DNA of 64,000 nt, taken from positions 1 to 64,000 of the forward strand of contig JANXUD010000095.1 in the NCBI GenBank assembly GCA_025352045.1, written 5' to 3'. This DNA comes from Gammaproteobacteria bacterium (lineage in GTDB: Bacteria; Pseudomonadota; Gammaproteobacteria; Xanthomonadales; Xanthomonadaceae). This document shows positions 17,122 to 25,458 of this stretch, one piece after another. Under the pieces are notes generated by a model. That model was not told where the DNA came from. It saw nothing but the letters and a program-made list of their open reading frames with translations, and did not search any database. The translations under genes were made by a program, and so were the position numbers. The stretch's first letter is position 1. Every line of letters starts with the position of its first letter.

Positions 17122-19124
17122 GGCTTGTTATTCGAGCCGCCGCACCGGCACAGGCGAACCGAGGTCAGCTTGTCGAAGGTGCGCCCGGTGCCGCAGCACA
17201 GTTCCAGGTTGCCGCTCACCACCAGTGGCCCGTTGATCTCGGGATCCACGGCCAGCGGGCCGCCGCGCGCCTCGAGCGGCTTGATGTCGGGCTTGCTCGT
17301 CGGCTCGCCCGTGGCCTGGAACTGGATCGCGTTGTGGCTGCCATCGCAGAAGGGCTTGTTCTTCGACGCACCGCAGCGGCACAGCACCGCGCGCATGCCG
17401 ATCGGTTCGCCGTCGAGGACGAGTTCGGCGCGTAGGCCGATCGGGCCGTTCTCGCGCAACTGCAGCAGGTTGACCGGCGGCGCGGCTTCCTCGGCGCCGC
17501 CGTCGTGGCGGCGGTACTGGATCGCGCCGGAGGGACACATGTGGGCGACCGTCACCAGGTCCTCGGTGGTTGCCGCAGCGGGCTGGATCCACGGGCCCTG
17601 GATATTGGCGATGAAGACCTTGGGCAGGCCGGTGACGCAGTGGCGTGCGTGGATGCAGCGCTTCGCCGAATAGACCAGGTCGATGCCAACCCCGGGAATG
17701 CGGTCGAAGCCGTTGCCCACCGGGATCGGCGTCGGCGGACCCTCGCTGGTTGCTTCGCCGTGGGGCGACGCGGGCGGCTGCGGCGTGGGCTCGGGTCCAT
17801 GCGGGGACGCTGCGTCGGCGACCGCCGGGACTTCGACGGGAGGTGCAGGGGGCGCAGTGATGGATTGCTCCGAACTCGCGGTGCGGGAGATCCTGTCGCC
17901 AAGCTTCGCCAGGCCCTTCGCCACGCCCTCCAGCATGGGCTCCAGGTCCGCGTGCTGCGTCGCGAACGCGCTGGCGTGCGCGCCGATGTCGCGCAAGCGT
18001 TCGATGATCACGGCCAGTCCGCCCGGTTCGGCCGGCAGCGCCGCGGCCGAGCGCAGCGTGGCGAAGCTCAGCCCCGCGGTGCAGTGCGGATGCCCGGCAT
18101 TGGCGGGCAGGGCAGTGAGGCGCGACGCGACCGGCGTCAGCAGGCGCATCAGGTCGATCGCAGTCTGGACCAGCACGCGCTGTACGTCCGGATTGACGCC
18201 GGTATAGGCCAGGGACAGGCAGCGCAGCGAGTGGTTGTACAGCGCATTGCCGAGATCGAGCAGCGAGGCGGCCGGCTCCTCGGTGATCCACAGCCGGCCT
18301 TCGGGTGTGACCGGGCGGCGCATGACCGGGTTGGTGGCGGCCGGCCGCGCAGGATTGAAATCGGCGCGGGCCGCGCGCGCGGCCTCGTATTCCTTCTGGA
18401 TCGCCTGGAAGCGCTGGAAATGCGAGCGCTCCACGCCCGCGCCGGCACCTTCGCCCTGGCGAACGATTTCCTGGATCGCCTCGCGCGCGGTCTTCAGGCA
18501 GAGCACGACCTTGAGGTCGGGCAGGGCGGAGACCGCGGGGCCGATCTGGTGTGCCACGTCGCCGACGATCAGGCGGTCCTCGCCCATTTCCGCTGCCATC
18601 GCCGCGAGTCCCTCGTCGATGGCGGTATAGAGCTCGCCGACCGTGTCGTACTCGGCGGTGATGCTCATCAGGCGTGACGCGCTGGCGCTGCGCTGGTACT
18701 CCAGCGGCGGTTCGAAGCCGTCGCCGTCGGGAACGTCGCTGCCATGCGGGCGCTCGAGGTGGATGAAATGCTGCAGCGTGTCCGGGTTGAAGGGCGTGAG
18801 CTTCACCACCACGCCGGCCGGATGGAAGCCGGGCGAGACAGGGAAGTTCTGGTGCGCGAAATTCGCCGGCGCGCCGATCGCGGACAGGATGTTGCAGACC
18901 ATGGCCAGGTGCGACATCTCCTCGATCGCCACCTCGAGGATCTCCCTGCGCCAGCGGCGCACCAAGGCCAGTTCGGCTTCGCTGAGGTCCTCGTCCAGGC
19001 CGTCCTTCATGCTGAAGAAGGCGTACAGGTAGCAGCACATCAGGTGGTGCTCGATTTCCGCGGCTTCGGCCAGCAGGCCCCAGAGCTGTTCGCGGGAAGT
19101 CGGGACGAAGGGTTTCGCGGTCAT
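17079..19124 (-). CDS. Ferritin-like domain fused to a 4Fe-4S-like domain and two CDGSH iron-sulfur domains
   Basis: 681 residues. Residues about 10-230 form a ferritin-like four-helix domain (AEIEHHLMCCYLYAFF, then EEMSHLAMVCNIL with ExxH), of the type found in iminophenyl-pyruvate dimer synthase (VioB) and related proteins. A Pro-rich linker near 430-475 leads to a Fer4_19-type domain (RCIHARHCVTGLPKVF, then HMCPSGAIQY). Two CDGSH-type domains follow: one with CRCGASKNKPFCDGSH, a second with CRCGGSNNKPYCDNSH, where Gly of the motif is Asn. Cys3His ligation should bind a 2Fe-2S cluster in each. No signal peptide, so cytosolic. A redox or iron-handling oxidase is likely; the substrate is unknown. 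Confidence 0.85.
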   Translation of the reverse strand: MTAKPFVPTSREQLWGLLAEAAEIEHHLMCCYLYAFFSMKDGLDEDLSEAELALVRRWRREILEVAIEEMSHLAMVCNILSAIGAPANFAHQNFPVSPGFHPAGVVVKLTPFNPDTLQHFIHLERPHGSDVPDGDGFEPPLEYQRSASASRLMSITAEYDTVGELYTAIDEGLAAMAAEMGEDRLIVGDVAHQIGPAVSALPDLKVVLCLKTAREAIQEIVRQGEGAGAGVERSHFQRFQAIQKEYEAARAARADFNPARPAATNPVMRRPVTPEGRLWITEEPAASLLDLGNALYNHSLRCLSLAYTGVNPDVQRVLVQTAIDLMRLLTPVASRLTALPANAGHPHCTAGLSFATLRSAAALPAEPGGLAVIIERLRDIGAHASAFATQHADLEPMLEGVAKGLAKLGDRISRTASSEQSITAPPAPPVEVPAVADAASPHGPEPTPQPPASPHGEATSEGPPTPIPVGNGFDRIPGVGIDLVYSAKRCIHARHCVTGLPKVFIANIQGPWIQPAAATTEDLVTVAHMCPSGAIQYRRHDGGAEEAAPPVNLLQLRENGPIGLRAELVLDGEPIGMRAVLCRCGASKNKPFCDGSHNAIQFQATGEPTSKPDIKPLEARGGPLAVDPEINGPLVVSGNLELCCGTGRTFDKLTSVRLCRCGGSNNKPYCDNSHRSNGFKS

Positions 19125-19225
19125 GGAACAAGTCTAGCGCCAAGTCCGGGCGTGCCGCAGTATCTCTCCGTCGGTACAGGGGTTCAGGCCGACAGCATCG
19201 GCAACAGGCGGAAGAGGAGGAGGAC

Positions 19226-19648
19226 ATGAAGACAACTACGGCCCAGGCGGGCGCAGAGGCATCTGCCAGCATCAGCAAGCGCATCGAGGAACTCAGCGAC
19301 TGGCGTGGCGCAACCCTGGCCCGGGTCCGCGAGCTCATCCACGCCGCCGACCTGGTGTCCAGGAAGAATGGAAGTGGATGGGTACGCCGGTCTGGGCGCA
19401 CGACAGGCATCCTGTGCACCGGGGAAAGCTACAAGCAGGTTGTCAAGCTCACCTTCGCGCGGGGCGCATCGATTCCGGACCCGAAGCACCTGTTCAATGC
19501 CAGTCTCGACGGCAATACGCGCCGCGCGATCGACCTGCGCGAGGGCGAGACGCTCAACGCCACCGCCTTCAAGCAACTGATCCGTGCTTCCGTGGCCTTG
19601 AATGCCGCGGTGCTGGCCGAGCGGGCGGCAAAGAAAAAGAAAGGCTGA
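19226..19648 (+). CDS. DUF1801-type protein with a compensated frameshift segment
   Basis: 140 residues, ATG after GGAGGAGG. The family signature appears at both ends: RIEELSDWRGATLARVRELI, then ILCTGESYKQVVKLTFA and LFNASLDGNTRRAIDL. In between, the expected core (EEWKW-x-GTPVW-x-HDG) is missing in this frame, which instead reads LVSRKNGSGWVRRSGRTT. That core is present one base out of phase, from about 19351 to 19404 (EEWKWMGTPVWAHD). A one-base loss near 19351 and an extra A at 19405 would cause this and restore the frame, so the gene stays open but has about 18 wrong residues. Either sequencing errors or a real pair of indels. DUF1801 proteins are small, cytosolic and of unknown function. 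Confidence 0.75.
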   Translation: MKTTTAQAGAEASASISKRIEELSDWRGATLARVRELIHAADLVSRKNGSGWVRRSGRTTGILCTGESYKQVVKLTFARGASIPDPKHLFNASLDGNTRRAIDLREGETLNATAFKQLIRASVALNAAVLAERAAKKKKG

Positions 19649-19650
19649 GC

Positions 19651-21273
19651 TCAGGGGCGATCGACGGCGATGCGGATGACCAGCCCGGCGCGATCGTCCG
19701 TGGTCCAGATCGCGCCGTCGTCCGCCACTGCCAGGCCCACGGGCGATCCCTGCGGACGGACGCCGGCCTGCTTGTTCCAGCCCGGCGTCAGGATGAAGGC
19801 GTCCGCCGAGGCGGGCGAGCCGTAAGGCCGCGGCGCCTCGCCATACACCGGATAGCGCGCGTTGCTGCTGCGCAGTGGCAGCCCGTTCGCGTCGGTGGCG
19901 AACGCGGCGATGCGACCGCCCACGGAACGGAAGCCATGCCAGCTGACCAGCAACTTGCCCTGCAGCGCGGGGAACATCGCGCCCCCGTACCAGAGCAGGG
20001 CGAGCGGCGCCGCATGCGGCGGCAGCAACAGGATGGGCGGCGTGTGGGCAGCGCTGGCGCAGTCCATGGCCTTGCTCGCGGCCCAGGCGGGATTGGGCGT
20101 GTGCAGGCCGGTGCAGAAGGGCCAGCCGTAGTGGCGCCCGCTTTCGACCAGGTTGATTTCGTCGAACGGCGCCCAGCGCATGTCGAAGTCGATGCTGTTC
20201 TCGCCCTGCAGGATGGCGCCGCGCGGATGTTGCGCGAGCGCAATCGAATTGCGCAGGCCGCGCGCATGGATCGTGTAGTGCGGGTCCCAGCGACCGTCGC
20301 CGAGCGGCGCGTAGCGGCGCAGGCTGCCGGCCTGGTCGCCGGTAGCGGATTGCGCACAGGCCGTGCCGAGGGCCTTGCCGTCGGCGTCCGTGCATTGGTC
20401 GGACGGGGCACCGACATTGACCAGCAGGGCGCCGTCGGAGGTGAAGATGAAGTTGGACAGCGGATGGCGATTGTCGTGCAGGCGGTTGTCGGGCAGGTTG
20501 GTGATCACCGGTTGCAGCGTGCGCGCCGGATCCGGTGCGCCCGGGAGGAAACGCGAGATTTGGCTCATCTCGCCGACATAGACCAGTCCGTCCGGGCCCC
20601 TTGCGATGGCGTGTGGCAGCTTGAGGCCGGTGAGCACCGGCTCGATCTTCGTGGGCTGGCCGCGGGCGACGCTCAGGCGCCAGATGGCGCCGCGGCTGCC
20701 GGACCAGCCACCGAGGTCGCTGACCAGCCAGGTGCCGGCATCGACCTGCAGCAAGCTGCGTGGCAACTGCATGCGACGGGTGGCATCGCCCTGCGTCGGT
20801 CCGGCGACGAGGCCGGCGCAGTAGCCCTTGGCCATGCCGATGTCCAGGCGCGGGAAACCGTCGCAGCTTCCCTTCGGCCTGGCGTAGGGCACGCGCGATC
20901 GGGTCGCGGCCAGTTCAAGCGTGTCCGTGGACGGATTGGCGGTGGACTCGTTGGCCAGCACGTCCACCCGCGCGGCGTAGGCGCGCTGCAGGCAGGCCAG
21001 CGTGCTGCAGGCATCGCGCTGCGACTTGAGCCAGTTGCGCTGGGCCGCGCGGAGGGCCTCGGGCGCTGCGGAGCGCGACAGGCCGTTGCGATAGGCGGCG
21101 TCGAGTTGCTCGTCGAACTGCGACAGGGCCGGATCGGCGCAGACCAGTTTCTCGACCCGGGTGGACGCCTGCCTGCAGTCGAAGCTCGCCGCGTGTGCGG
21201 CGCCGCATGCAGCCAGGGCGAGCACGAGCCCCAGGTTGAAGCGCCTCACGCTTTTGACGGAATCGGCAGGCAC
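19651..21273 (-). CDS. LprI/DUF1311-like domain fused to a PQQ-type sugar dehydrogenase beta-propeller
   Basis: 540 residues from the GTG at 21273, which has GAGG 7 bases upstream; a GTG at 21249 that overlaps the upstream stop by 4 bases is the alternative. A signal peptide ends near AAHA. Residues about 30-110 match LprI/DUF1311 (FDCRQASTRVEKLVCADPAL, NWLKSQRDACSTLACLQRAY, with paired Cys). Residues about 150-540 form a glucose/sorbosone dehydrogenase propeller: LPHAIARGPDGLVYVGEMSQ, RHPLSNFIFTSDGALLVNVG, GLRNSIALAQHP, ENSIDFDMRW, DEINLVESGRHYGWPFC. Such propellers oxidise sugars with PQQ in the periplasm. Calcium and PQQ ligands cannot be confirmed by eye. Confidence 0.85.
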   Translation of the reverse strand: MPADSVKSVRRFNLGLVLALAACGAAHAASFDCRQASTRVEKLVCADPALSQFDEQLDAAYRNGLSRSAAPEALRAAQRNWLKSQRDACSTLACLQRAYAARVDVLANESTANPSTDTLELAATRSRVPYARPKGSCDGFPRLDIGMAKGYCAGLVAGPTQGDATRRMQLPRSLLQVDAGTWLVSDLGGWSGSRGAIWRLSVARGQPTKIEPVLTGLKLPHAIARGPDGLVYVGEMSQISRFLPGAPDPARTLQPVITNLPDNRLHDNRHPLSNFIFTSDGALLVNVGAPSDQCTDADGKALGTACAQSATGDQAGSLRRYAPLGDGRWDPHYTIHARGLRNSIALAQHPRGAILQGENSIDFDMRWAPFDEINLVESGRHYGWPFCTGLHTPNPAWAASKAMDCASAAHTPPILLLPPHAAPLALLWYGGAMFPALQGKLLVSWHGFRSVGGRIAAFATDANGLPLRSSNARYPVYGEAPRPYGSPASADAFILTPGWNKQAGVRPQGSPVGLAVADDGAIWTTDDRAGLVIRIAVDRP

Positions 21274-21599
21274 TCCATCACCTCGACCGCGTCGCCAGGG
21301 AAGATGCTGAAGTGCGGGTGGTTCTCGAACAGGCGCACCGCGGCATCGTGCGATGCCGCGCGCACCTTCACGTAGCCGGCGAGGTTATTGGAGGTGTCCG
21401 AGATGCCGTCCGGTCCGGCGCGCCTGGTCTTGCCGAGCGGACCTCCGGCGTCGACGATATCGGCCTGGTGGTCGGCCATCCACTGGCCCCAGGCCTGCAT
21501 GCCGGCCTGCTCGCGCTGCTTGCGCGTGTCCGCATCCAGGGCGTCCCATTCGGCCCGCCGGGCGTTGGTGCCGGTGAACACTGCCATGTAGGTCGTCAT
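21246..21599 (-). CDS. YCII-related (dimeric alpha-beta barrel) protein
   Basis: 117 residues, ATG preceded by GGAGG at 7 bases. MTTYMAVFTG opens a YCII/ferredoxin-like beta strand, followed by a helix with MQAWGQWMADHQADIVDAGGPLG and a closing strand NLAGYVKVRAASHDAA with VEVMECLPI at the end. These small dimeric barrels are of unknown function; some have dehydrochlorinase-like or sigma-factor-associated roles. The gene overlaps the start of the LprI-dehydrogenase gene, so the two are probably co-translated. Confidence 0.8.
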   Translation of the reverse strand: MTTYMAVFTGTNARRAEWDALDADTRKQREQAGMQAWGQWMADHQADIVDAGGPLGKTRRAGPDGISDTSNNLAGYVKVRAASHDAAVRLFENHPHFSIFPGDAVEVMECLPIPSKA

Positions 21600-21735
21600 G
21601 TCGCGCCTCCGCGGGGGCTGGTCGAAAATCGATTCCTGTCGGGATTCTAGTCCGGGTCTGGCCGCGCGGCATGAACCGGATTATCGTGCGGGCTGCGCCC
21701 CGGCACCGGGGCCGACGCTCACCAGGGGACGCTCG

Positions 21736-22086
21736 ATGGCCAGGGATCTGCGGGAACTGCGGGACGCGCTGCGGCACTTCGCCATGGAACGCGGCTGGGA
21801 CCACTTGCACACGCCCAAGAACCTGGCGATGGCCCTGACCGTGGAGGCCGGCGAGCTGCTCGAACACTTCCAGTGGATGGGCGAGGAACAGAGTCGCCGC
21901 ATCGACGACGCGACGCGAGTGCTGCTGTCGCGCGAGATGTCCGACGTGCTGCTCTACCTCGTCCAGTTGGCGGACAAGCTGGACGTGGACCTGCTGGCTT
22001 CGGCTACCGACAAGATGCGCCTGAACGCGATCAAATACCCGGCCGACAAGCAGCACGGCCAGATCAAGGCCTACAAGGAACTATGA
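21736..22086 (+). CDS. MazG-like nucleotide pyrophosphohydrolase (dCTPase/RS21-C6 type)
   Basis: 116 residues from the ATG at 21736 with AGGGGA 6 bases upstream; longer frames lack a ribosome site. The all-alpha NTP-pyrophosphatase motif E-x-x-E-(n)-E-x-x-D is clear as EAGELLEHFQW followed by EMSDVLLYLVQLADKL; these acids bind Mg2+. FHTPKNL-like entry (HLHTPKNLAMAL) matches the RS21-C6/DCTPP1 group that hydrolyses dCTP or modified pyrimidine triphosphates to monophosphates. It likely cleans the nucleotide pool. Its end faces the convergent DJ-1 gene 34 bases away. Confidence 0.88.
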   Translation: MARDLRELRDALRHFAMERGWDHLHTPKNLAMALTVEAGELLEHFQWMGEEQSRRIDDATRVLLSREMSDVLLYLVQLADKLDVDLLASATDKMRLNAIKYPADKQHGQIKAYKEL

Positions 22087-22120
22087 CGCGCCCGCGCCGG
22101 CGGGCAGATGCAGCCGTTCG

Positions 22121-22804
22121 TCAAGGTGAATCGAGCAGCGCCAGCAGCTGGCGCGCCGCCTCGGCCGACGAGGCCGGATTCTGCCCGGTCACCAGGTTGC
22201 GGTCGGTGATCGCATACGATTGCCAGTCGGCCTTGCGCAAGTAGTCCCCACCGTTCTGCTTGAGCATGTCCTCGACCAGGAAGGGCACCACACTGGTCAG
22301 GCCTACCGCACCTTCCTCGGAGTTGCTGAAACCGGTGACACGCTTGCCCGCCACCAAGGGCTTGCCATCGGCGCCGCGCGCGTGGCGAAAGATCCCCGGG
22401 GCGTGGCACACGGCCGCCAGGGGCTTGCCCGATGCGTATGTCCTTTCGACCAGTGCGATCGAATCCGGGTCCTCGGCCAGGTCCCAGAGCGGACCGTGCC
22501 CACCCGGATAGAAGACGGCGTCGAATCGATCGTCCGTCACCTCGGACAACTTGCGCGTGTTGGCCAGCGCAGCGACTGCGGCGGCGTCGGCGCAGAAGCG
22601 CCGGGTGTCGTCGCTCTGCGCATCGGGCGCGTCGCTCTTGGGATCGAGCGGCGGCTGTCCCCCGGCGGGCGAGGCGAGCACGACGTCCGCGCCGGCATCC
22701 TTGAAGACGTACCAGGGCGCTGCGAATTCCTCGAGCCAGAAGCCGGTCTTCGCACCGGTCTCGCCGAGCCGGTCATGCGAGGTCAAGACCATCAGGATAT
22801 TCAT
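22121..22804 (-). CDS. DJ-1/PfpI-superfamily protein (Hsp31/glyoxalase III-like)
   Basis: 227 residues from the ATG at 22804 (MNILMVLTSHD). Class-I glutamine amidotransferase-like fold: GFWLEEFAAPW early, FYPGGHGPLWDL (Glu/His region), and the nucleophile elbow AAVCHAPGIF with the conserved Cys. The layout resembles Hsp31-like or yeast-type DJ-1 proteins that act as methylglyoxal-converting (glyoxalase III) or protein/nucleotide repair enzymes. It has no signal peptide. An unusually weak ribosome site (GGAA) precedes the start. It is annotated as an intracellular stress protein, exact activity unknown. Confidence 0.88.
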   Translation of the reverse strand: MNILMVLTSHDRLGETGAKTGFWLEEFAAPWYVFKDAGADVVLASPAGGQPPLDPKSDAPDAQSDDTRRFCADAAAVAALANTRKLSEVTDDRFDAVFYPGGHGPLWDLAEDPDSIALVERTYASGKPLAAVCHAPGIFRHARGADGKPLVAGKRVTGFSNSEEGAVGLTSVVPFLVEDMLKQNGGDYLRKADWQSYAITDRNLVTGQNPASSAEAARQLLALLDSP

Positions 22805-22939
22805 GCATGTTTCCGGGGGGTGTGCGGTCGATAGCGTATTCGACCAAGTCGTGATCGCGGCGTCGATGCTCGCCACGGCGCGCCGTCGATTCAGTTGCCG
22901 TTCGGCAATGTCGAGCCAAGCCCGACTCGCCGCCCGCAC

Positions 22940-23479
22940 TCATGCCGTCGTGCTGTCGCCGGGCAACAGGCGTTGCGGCAGGCGTGACATGGCATAGCCC
23001 CCACCGGTCGCGGTGAACACCCACGCCTGGTCGAAGCAATGCTGGTCCCAGGTGGGTGCGGGTTGCATGGCTGGGCAGAGTTGTGCGGCCAGTGCAGGCA
23101 TGTCGCCGTGGCGCCAGCACACCAGCACCACGCCGGCGAACCCGGCCAGGGCGCGGGCCAGCGATGCCACGTCTTCGGATGCAAACGGGGCTTGCACCGT
23201 CAAGCCCAGCTGTTGCGCGAGGGGCTGCACCGTCAGAAGCGGCCGCTCGCTGCTTTCGTGCGGCATCACCGCGAAGATCGCCGACGGCGTCTCCAGCAGG
23301 GGGTTCGCGAAATCGCCCGGCGTGATCGGGTCGAACAGCCGCACCAGTGCACCGGCGCGCTGCCACCCGCGCACGGTGAGGCCGCGCGGTGTTTCCACGC
23401 CATGCACGTCCAGGCCACGCTCGCGACCGCCGTCGTCGGGCTTTTCCGCATGGCGGATGACCAGGATCTTGCGCGGCAT
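22940..23479 (-). CDS. Histidine phosphatase superfamily protein
   Basis: 179 residues starting MPRKILVIRHAEKP, where Arg-His-Ala of the phosphatase RHG/RHA motif supplies the phosphorylated His. Further site residues appear in AVMPHESSERP and CWRHGDMP (second catalytic His). The length and the RHAEKP motif fit the small SixA/phosphoglycerate-mutase-like group of cytosolic phosphatases. It begins 19 bases after the stop of the PNPOx-like gene and is probably in the same transcript. Substrate unknown. Confidence 0.82.
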   Translation of the reverse strand: MPRKILVIRHAEKPDDGGRERGLDVHGVETPRGLTVRGWQRAGALVRLFDPITPGDFANPLLETPSAIFAVMPHESSERPLLTVQPLAQQLGLTVQAPFASEDVASLARALAGFAGVVLVCWRHGDMPALAAQLCPAMQPAPTWDQHCFDQAWVFTATGGGYAMSRLPQRLLPGDSTTA

Positions 23480-23498
23480 CACGGACGGCCGGGGAACG

Positions 23499-23987
23499 TC
23501 AATGGAGGTCGACCTTGGCGACGTTGTCCTTGTAGTCCTGCTTGGGGTCCGAGCCGAACAGCATCTTGACCCCAGCCAGCAGGCTGTTTGCGTTGAGCCA
23601 GATTTCCGCGTGCCCGGCATCCAGGCGCAGCAGGCGCAGCTTGGGATCGTCCTTGCCTTGGTACCAGGCCGCCACGAACGGGTTCCACAGGCGCTCGACC
23701 ACGGCGCGGTCGGTCTCGACGCCCAGCCCCCCCTGCAAGCTGGCGAAGAGTTCGTGGTCCTTTGCCACGAAGGCGGCGATTGCGGGGCGGCTGGCGCCGT
23801 TTCCAAGTTTCCGCACCAGGGCATTGTCACTGGAGGTGAAGAACCAGAGCGGGCCGCGATCGCGTTCGAATTGCGCGGTCATGGGTCGTGCGTGGCCGTC
23901 TTCGACGCCGTCGAGGCCCAGCATCAGGGTCCGTTCGTGCTTGAGGGCGGTCCACAGCTTGGCTTCGAGTTCCCGGGGGGTGTGCAT
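23499..23987 (-). CDS. Pyridoxamine-phosphate-oxidase-like flavin protein (general stress protein 26 type)
   Basis: 162 residues, ATG with AAGGAA 8 bases upstream. Split-barrel FMN-binding fold: ARPMTAQFERDRGPLWFFTS is the typical first barrel strands, then FVAKDHELFASLQGG, and VVERLWNPFVAAWYQGKDDP with the W-x-P-x-x-x-x-W-F/Y signature of the stress-protein-26 group. Such proteins bind FMN, FAD or F420-like cofactors and are tied to stress responses. It lies divergent from the threonine synthase-like gene, with 165 bases between starts. Confidence 0.88.
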   Translation of the reverse strand: MHTPRELEAKLWTALKHERTLMLGLDGVEDGHARPMTAQFERDRGPLWFFTSSDNALVRKLGNGASRPAIAAFVAKDHELFASLQGGLGVETDRAVVERLWNPFVAAWYQGKDDPKLRLLRLDAGHAEIWLNANSLLAGVKMLFGSDPKQDYKDNVAKVDLH

Positions 23988-24152
23988 CGTCGCGTTCCTT
24001 GCGAGGTCGGGTACCCATCCTATGCGAGTAGTCAGCAATCGCGCCGCCTCGGCGGGGAACCCGTGGGCCGGGTTCAGTCGGCGTTCGGCAAGGTGAGGAG
24101 GGTGTGCGCGGATTGCGACGCTTCGATAAGCTGCAGGTCGAAGGAGAACCCC

Positions 24153-25406
24153 ATGTCCCATGTGCGTTGCCTGCGCGGAATGGCCTCTGGCTTCGAGTAT
24201 CCGGCGGACGTTCCGATGAACCTCGATCCCGCGGACGGTCGGCCGGTGGAAATGGTGCTCGACCTGGACCGGCTCGCGCGCGAACAGCCCGGCGCGGCCT
24301 GGTATCGGCCCGCGCGCAAGGACATGTGGCGTTTCGGCGGGCTGATGGCGCTGGACGCCAATGATCCATCCGATGCCCGGCACATTGTCCCGCTGGGTGA
24401 GGGAGGCACGCCGCTCCTTCCCTACCTGCATCATCCGGTGGCGGCCAAGTCCGGCCTGGTGCTCTCGGTGAAAGAGGAAGGCCGGGCCTGGCCGGGCTTC
24501 GGCGCCAATCCGACGCAAAGCTTCAAGGACCGCGGCATGGCGATGGTGGTGGCGCAGGCGCGGCGGCTCGGCCTGGCGCGGCTGGCCGTGCCGACCCAAG
24601 GCAATGCCGGCGACTCGCTGGTGCGTTACGCGCTGGCTGCAGGCCTGCAGGTGGTGGTGGCGATGCCGGCCGATACGCCTGCGCCCATCCTTGGCAACGT
24701 CGCGGCGGCGGCCTTCCAGTTTCCCGGTCGCGTCACGCTGGAACTGGCCGGTCCAACGATCCGCGAAGCCGGCGCGCTGTTGCGCGAGAAATATCTTCCG
24801 CAGGGCTACTTCTCGGTGGCGACCTTCCAGGAACCCGGCTGGCGGATCGAAGGCAAGAAGTCGCTCGGCCTGGAACTGGCCGAGCCTGCGGCCGGTTCGA
24901 CCCGCTGGACCTTGCCCGATGTCGTCGTCTATCCCACCGGTGGTGGCACCGGCGTGCTCGGGATGTGGAAGGCCTGGGACGAGCTGCAGGCCCTCGGCCT
25001 GATCGGCTCGCAGCGACCGCGCATGATCTGCGTCCAGAGCGACGCGATGCCGCCGCTGGTGCGCGCCTTCAACGCGGGGCTCGACGACACCAGCCCGCGG
25101 CCCGGCCCCGGTACCATCACCTTCGGCCTCAACGTGCCTGCGGGTGTCGGGCATTTCCGCGTGCTGCAGATCGTGCGTGCGAGCGGCGGCGCCTGCGTGG
25201 CGGTCGCCGAGGCCGACATCGCCGGCGAGCTGTCACGCGTCTGGCGGCAGACGCACTGGTGGATCAGCCCCGAAGGCGCGGCCTGCCTGGCCGCGCTGCC
25301 GCAACTGCTGGAGCGCGGCCTGCTGCAGTCCGGCGAGCGCGTCGTCGTGGTGAACACCGGCTCCGCCGAGAAATACCTACCCGCGATCCGCGACCTGATG
25401 GCATGA
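24153..25406 (+). CDS. PLP-dependent threonine synthase-like enzyme
   Basis: 417 residues, ATG after AAGGAGA. Fold-type II PLP enzyme: a Rubredoxin-less N-terminus with LRGMASGFEYPADVPM, VPLGEGGTPLLPYL, the PLP lysine in NPTQSFKDRGM (near residue 125), the phosphate loop PTGGGTGVLGMW, and GAACLAALPQL late. The SFKDRG context is that of threonine synthase, which converts O-phosphohomoserine to threonine. But some homologues with this form act as cysteate synthase or other beta-replacing enzymes. No threonine-pathway genes lie nearby, so the substrate is uncertain. Confidence 0.85.
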   Translation: MSHVRCLRGMASGFEYPADVPMNLDPADGRPVEMVLDLDRLAREQPGAAWYRPARKDMWRFGGLMALDANDPSDARHIVPLGEGGTPLLPYLHHPVAAKSGLVLSVKEEGRAWPGFGANPTQSFKDRGMAMVVAQARRLGLARLAVPTQGNAGDSLVRYALAAGLQVVVAMPADTPAPILGNVAAAAFQFPGRVTLELAGPTIREAGALLREKYLPQGYFSVATFQEPGWRIEGKKSLGLELAEPAAGSTRWTLPDVVVYPTGGGTGVLGMWKAWDELQALGLIGSQRPRMICVQSDAMPPLVRAFNAGLDDTSPRPGPGTITFGLNVPAGVGHFRVLQIVRASGGACVAVAEADIAGELSRVWRQTHWWISPEGAACLAALPQLLERGLLQSGERVVVVNTGSAEKYLPAIRDLMA

Positions 25407-25458
25407 CCCGCGATCGCACCAGCGGGCCTTTCCGTCGGGGCGCGCACGCAGCTCCCGG

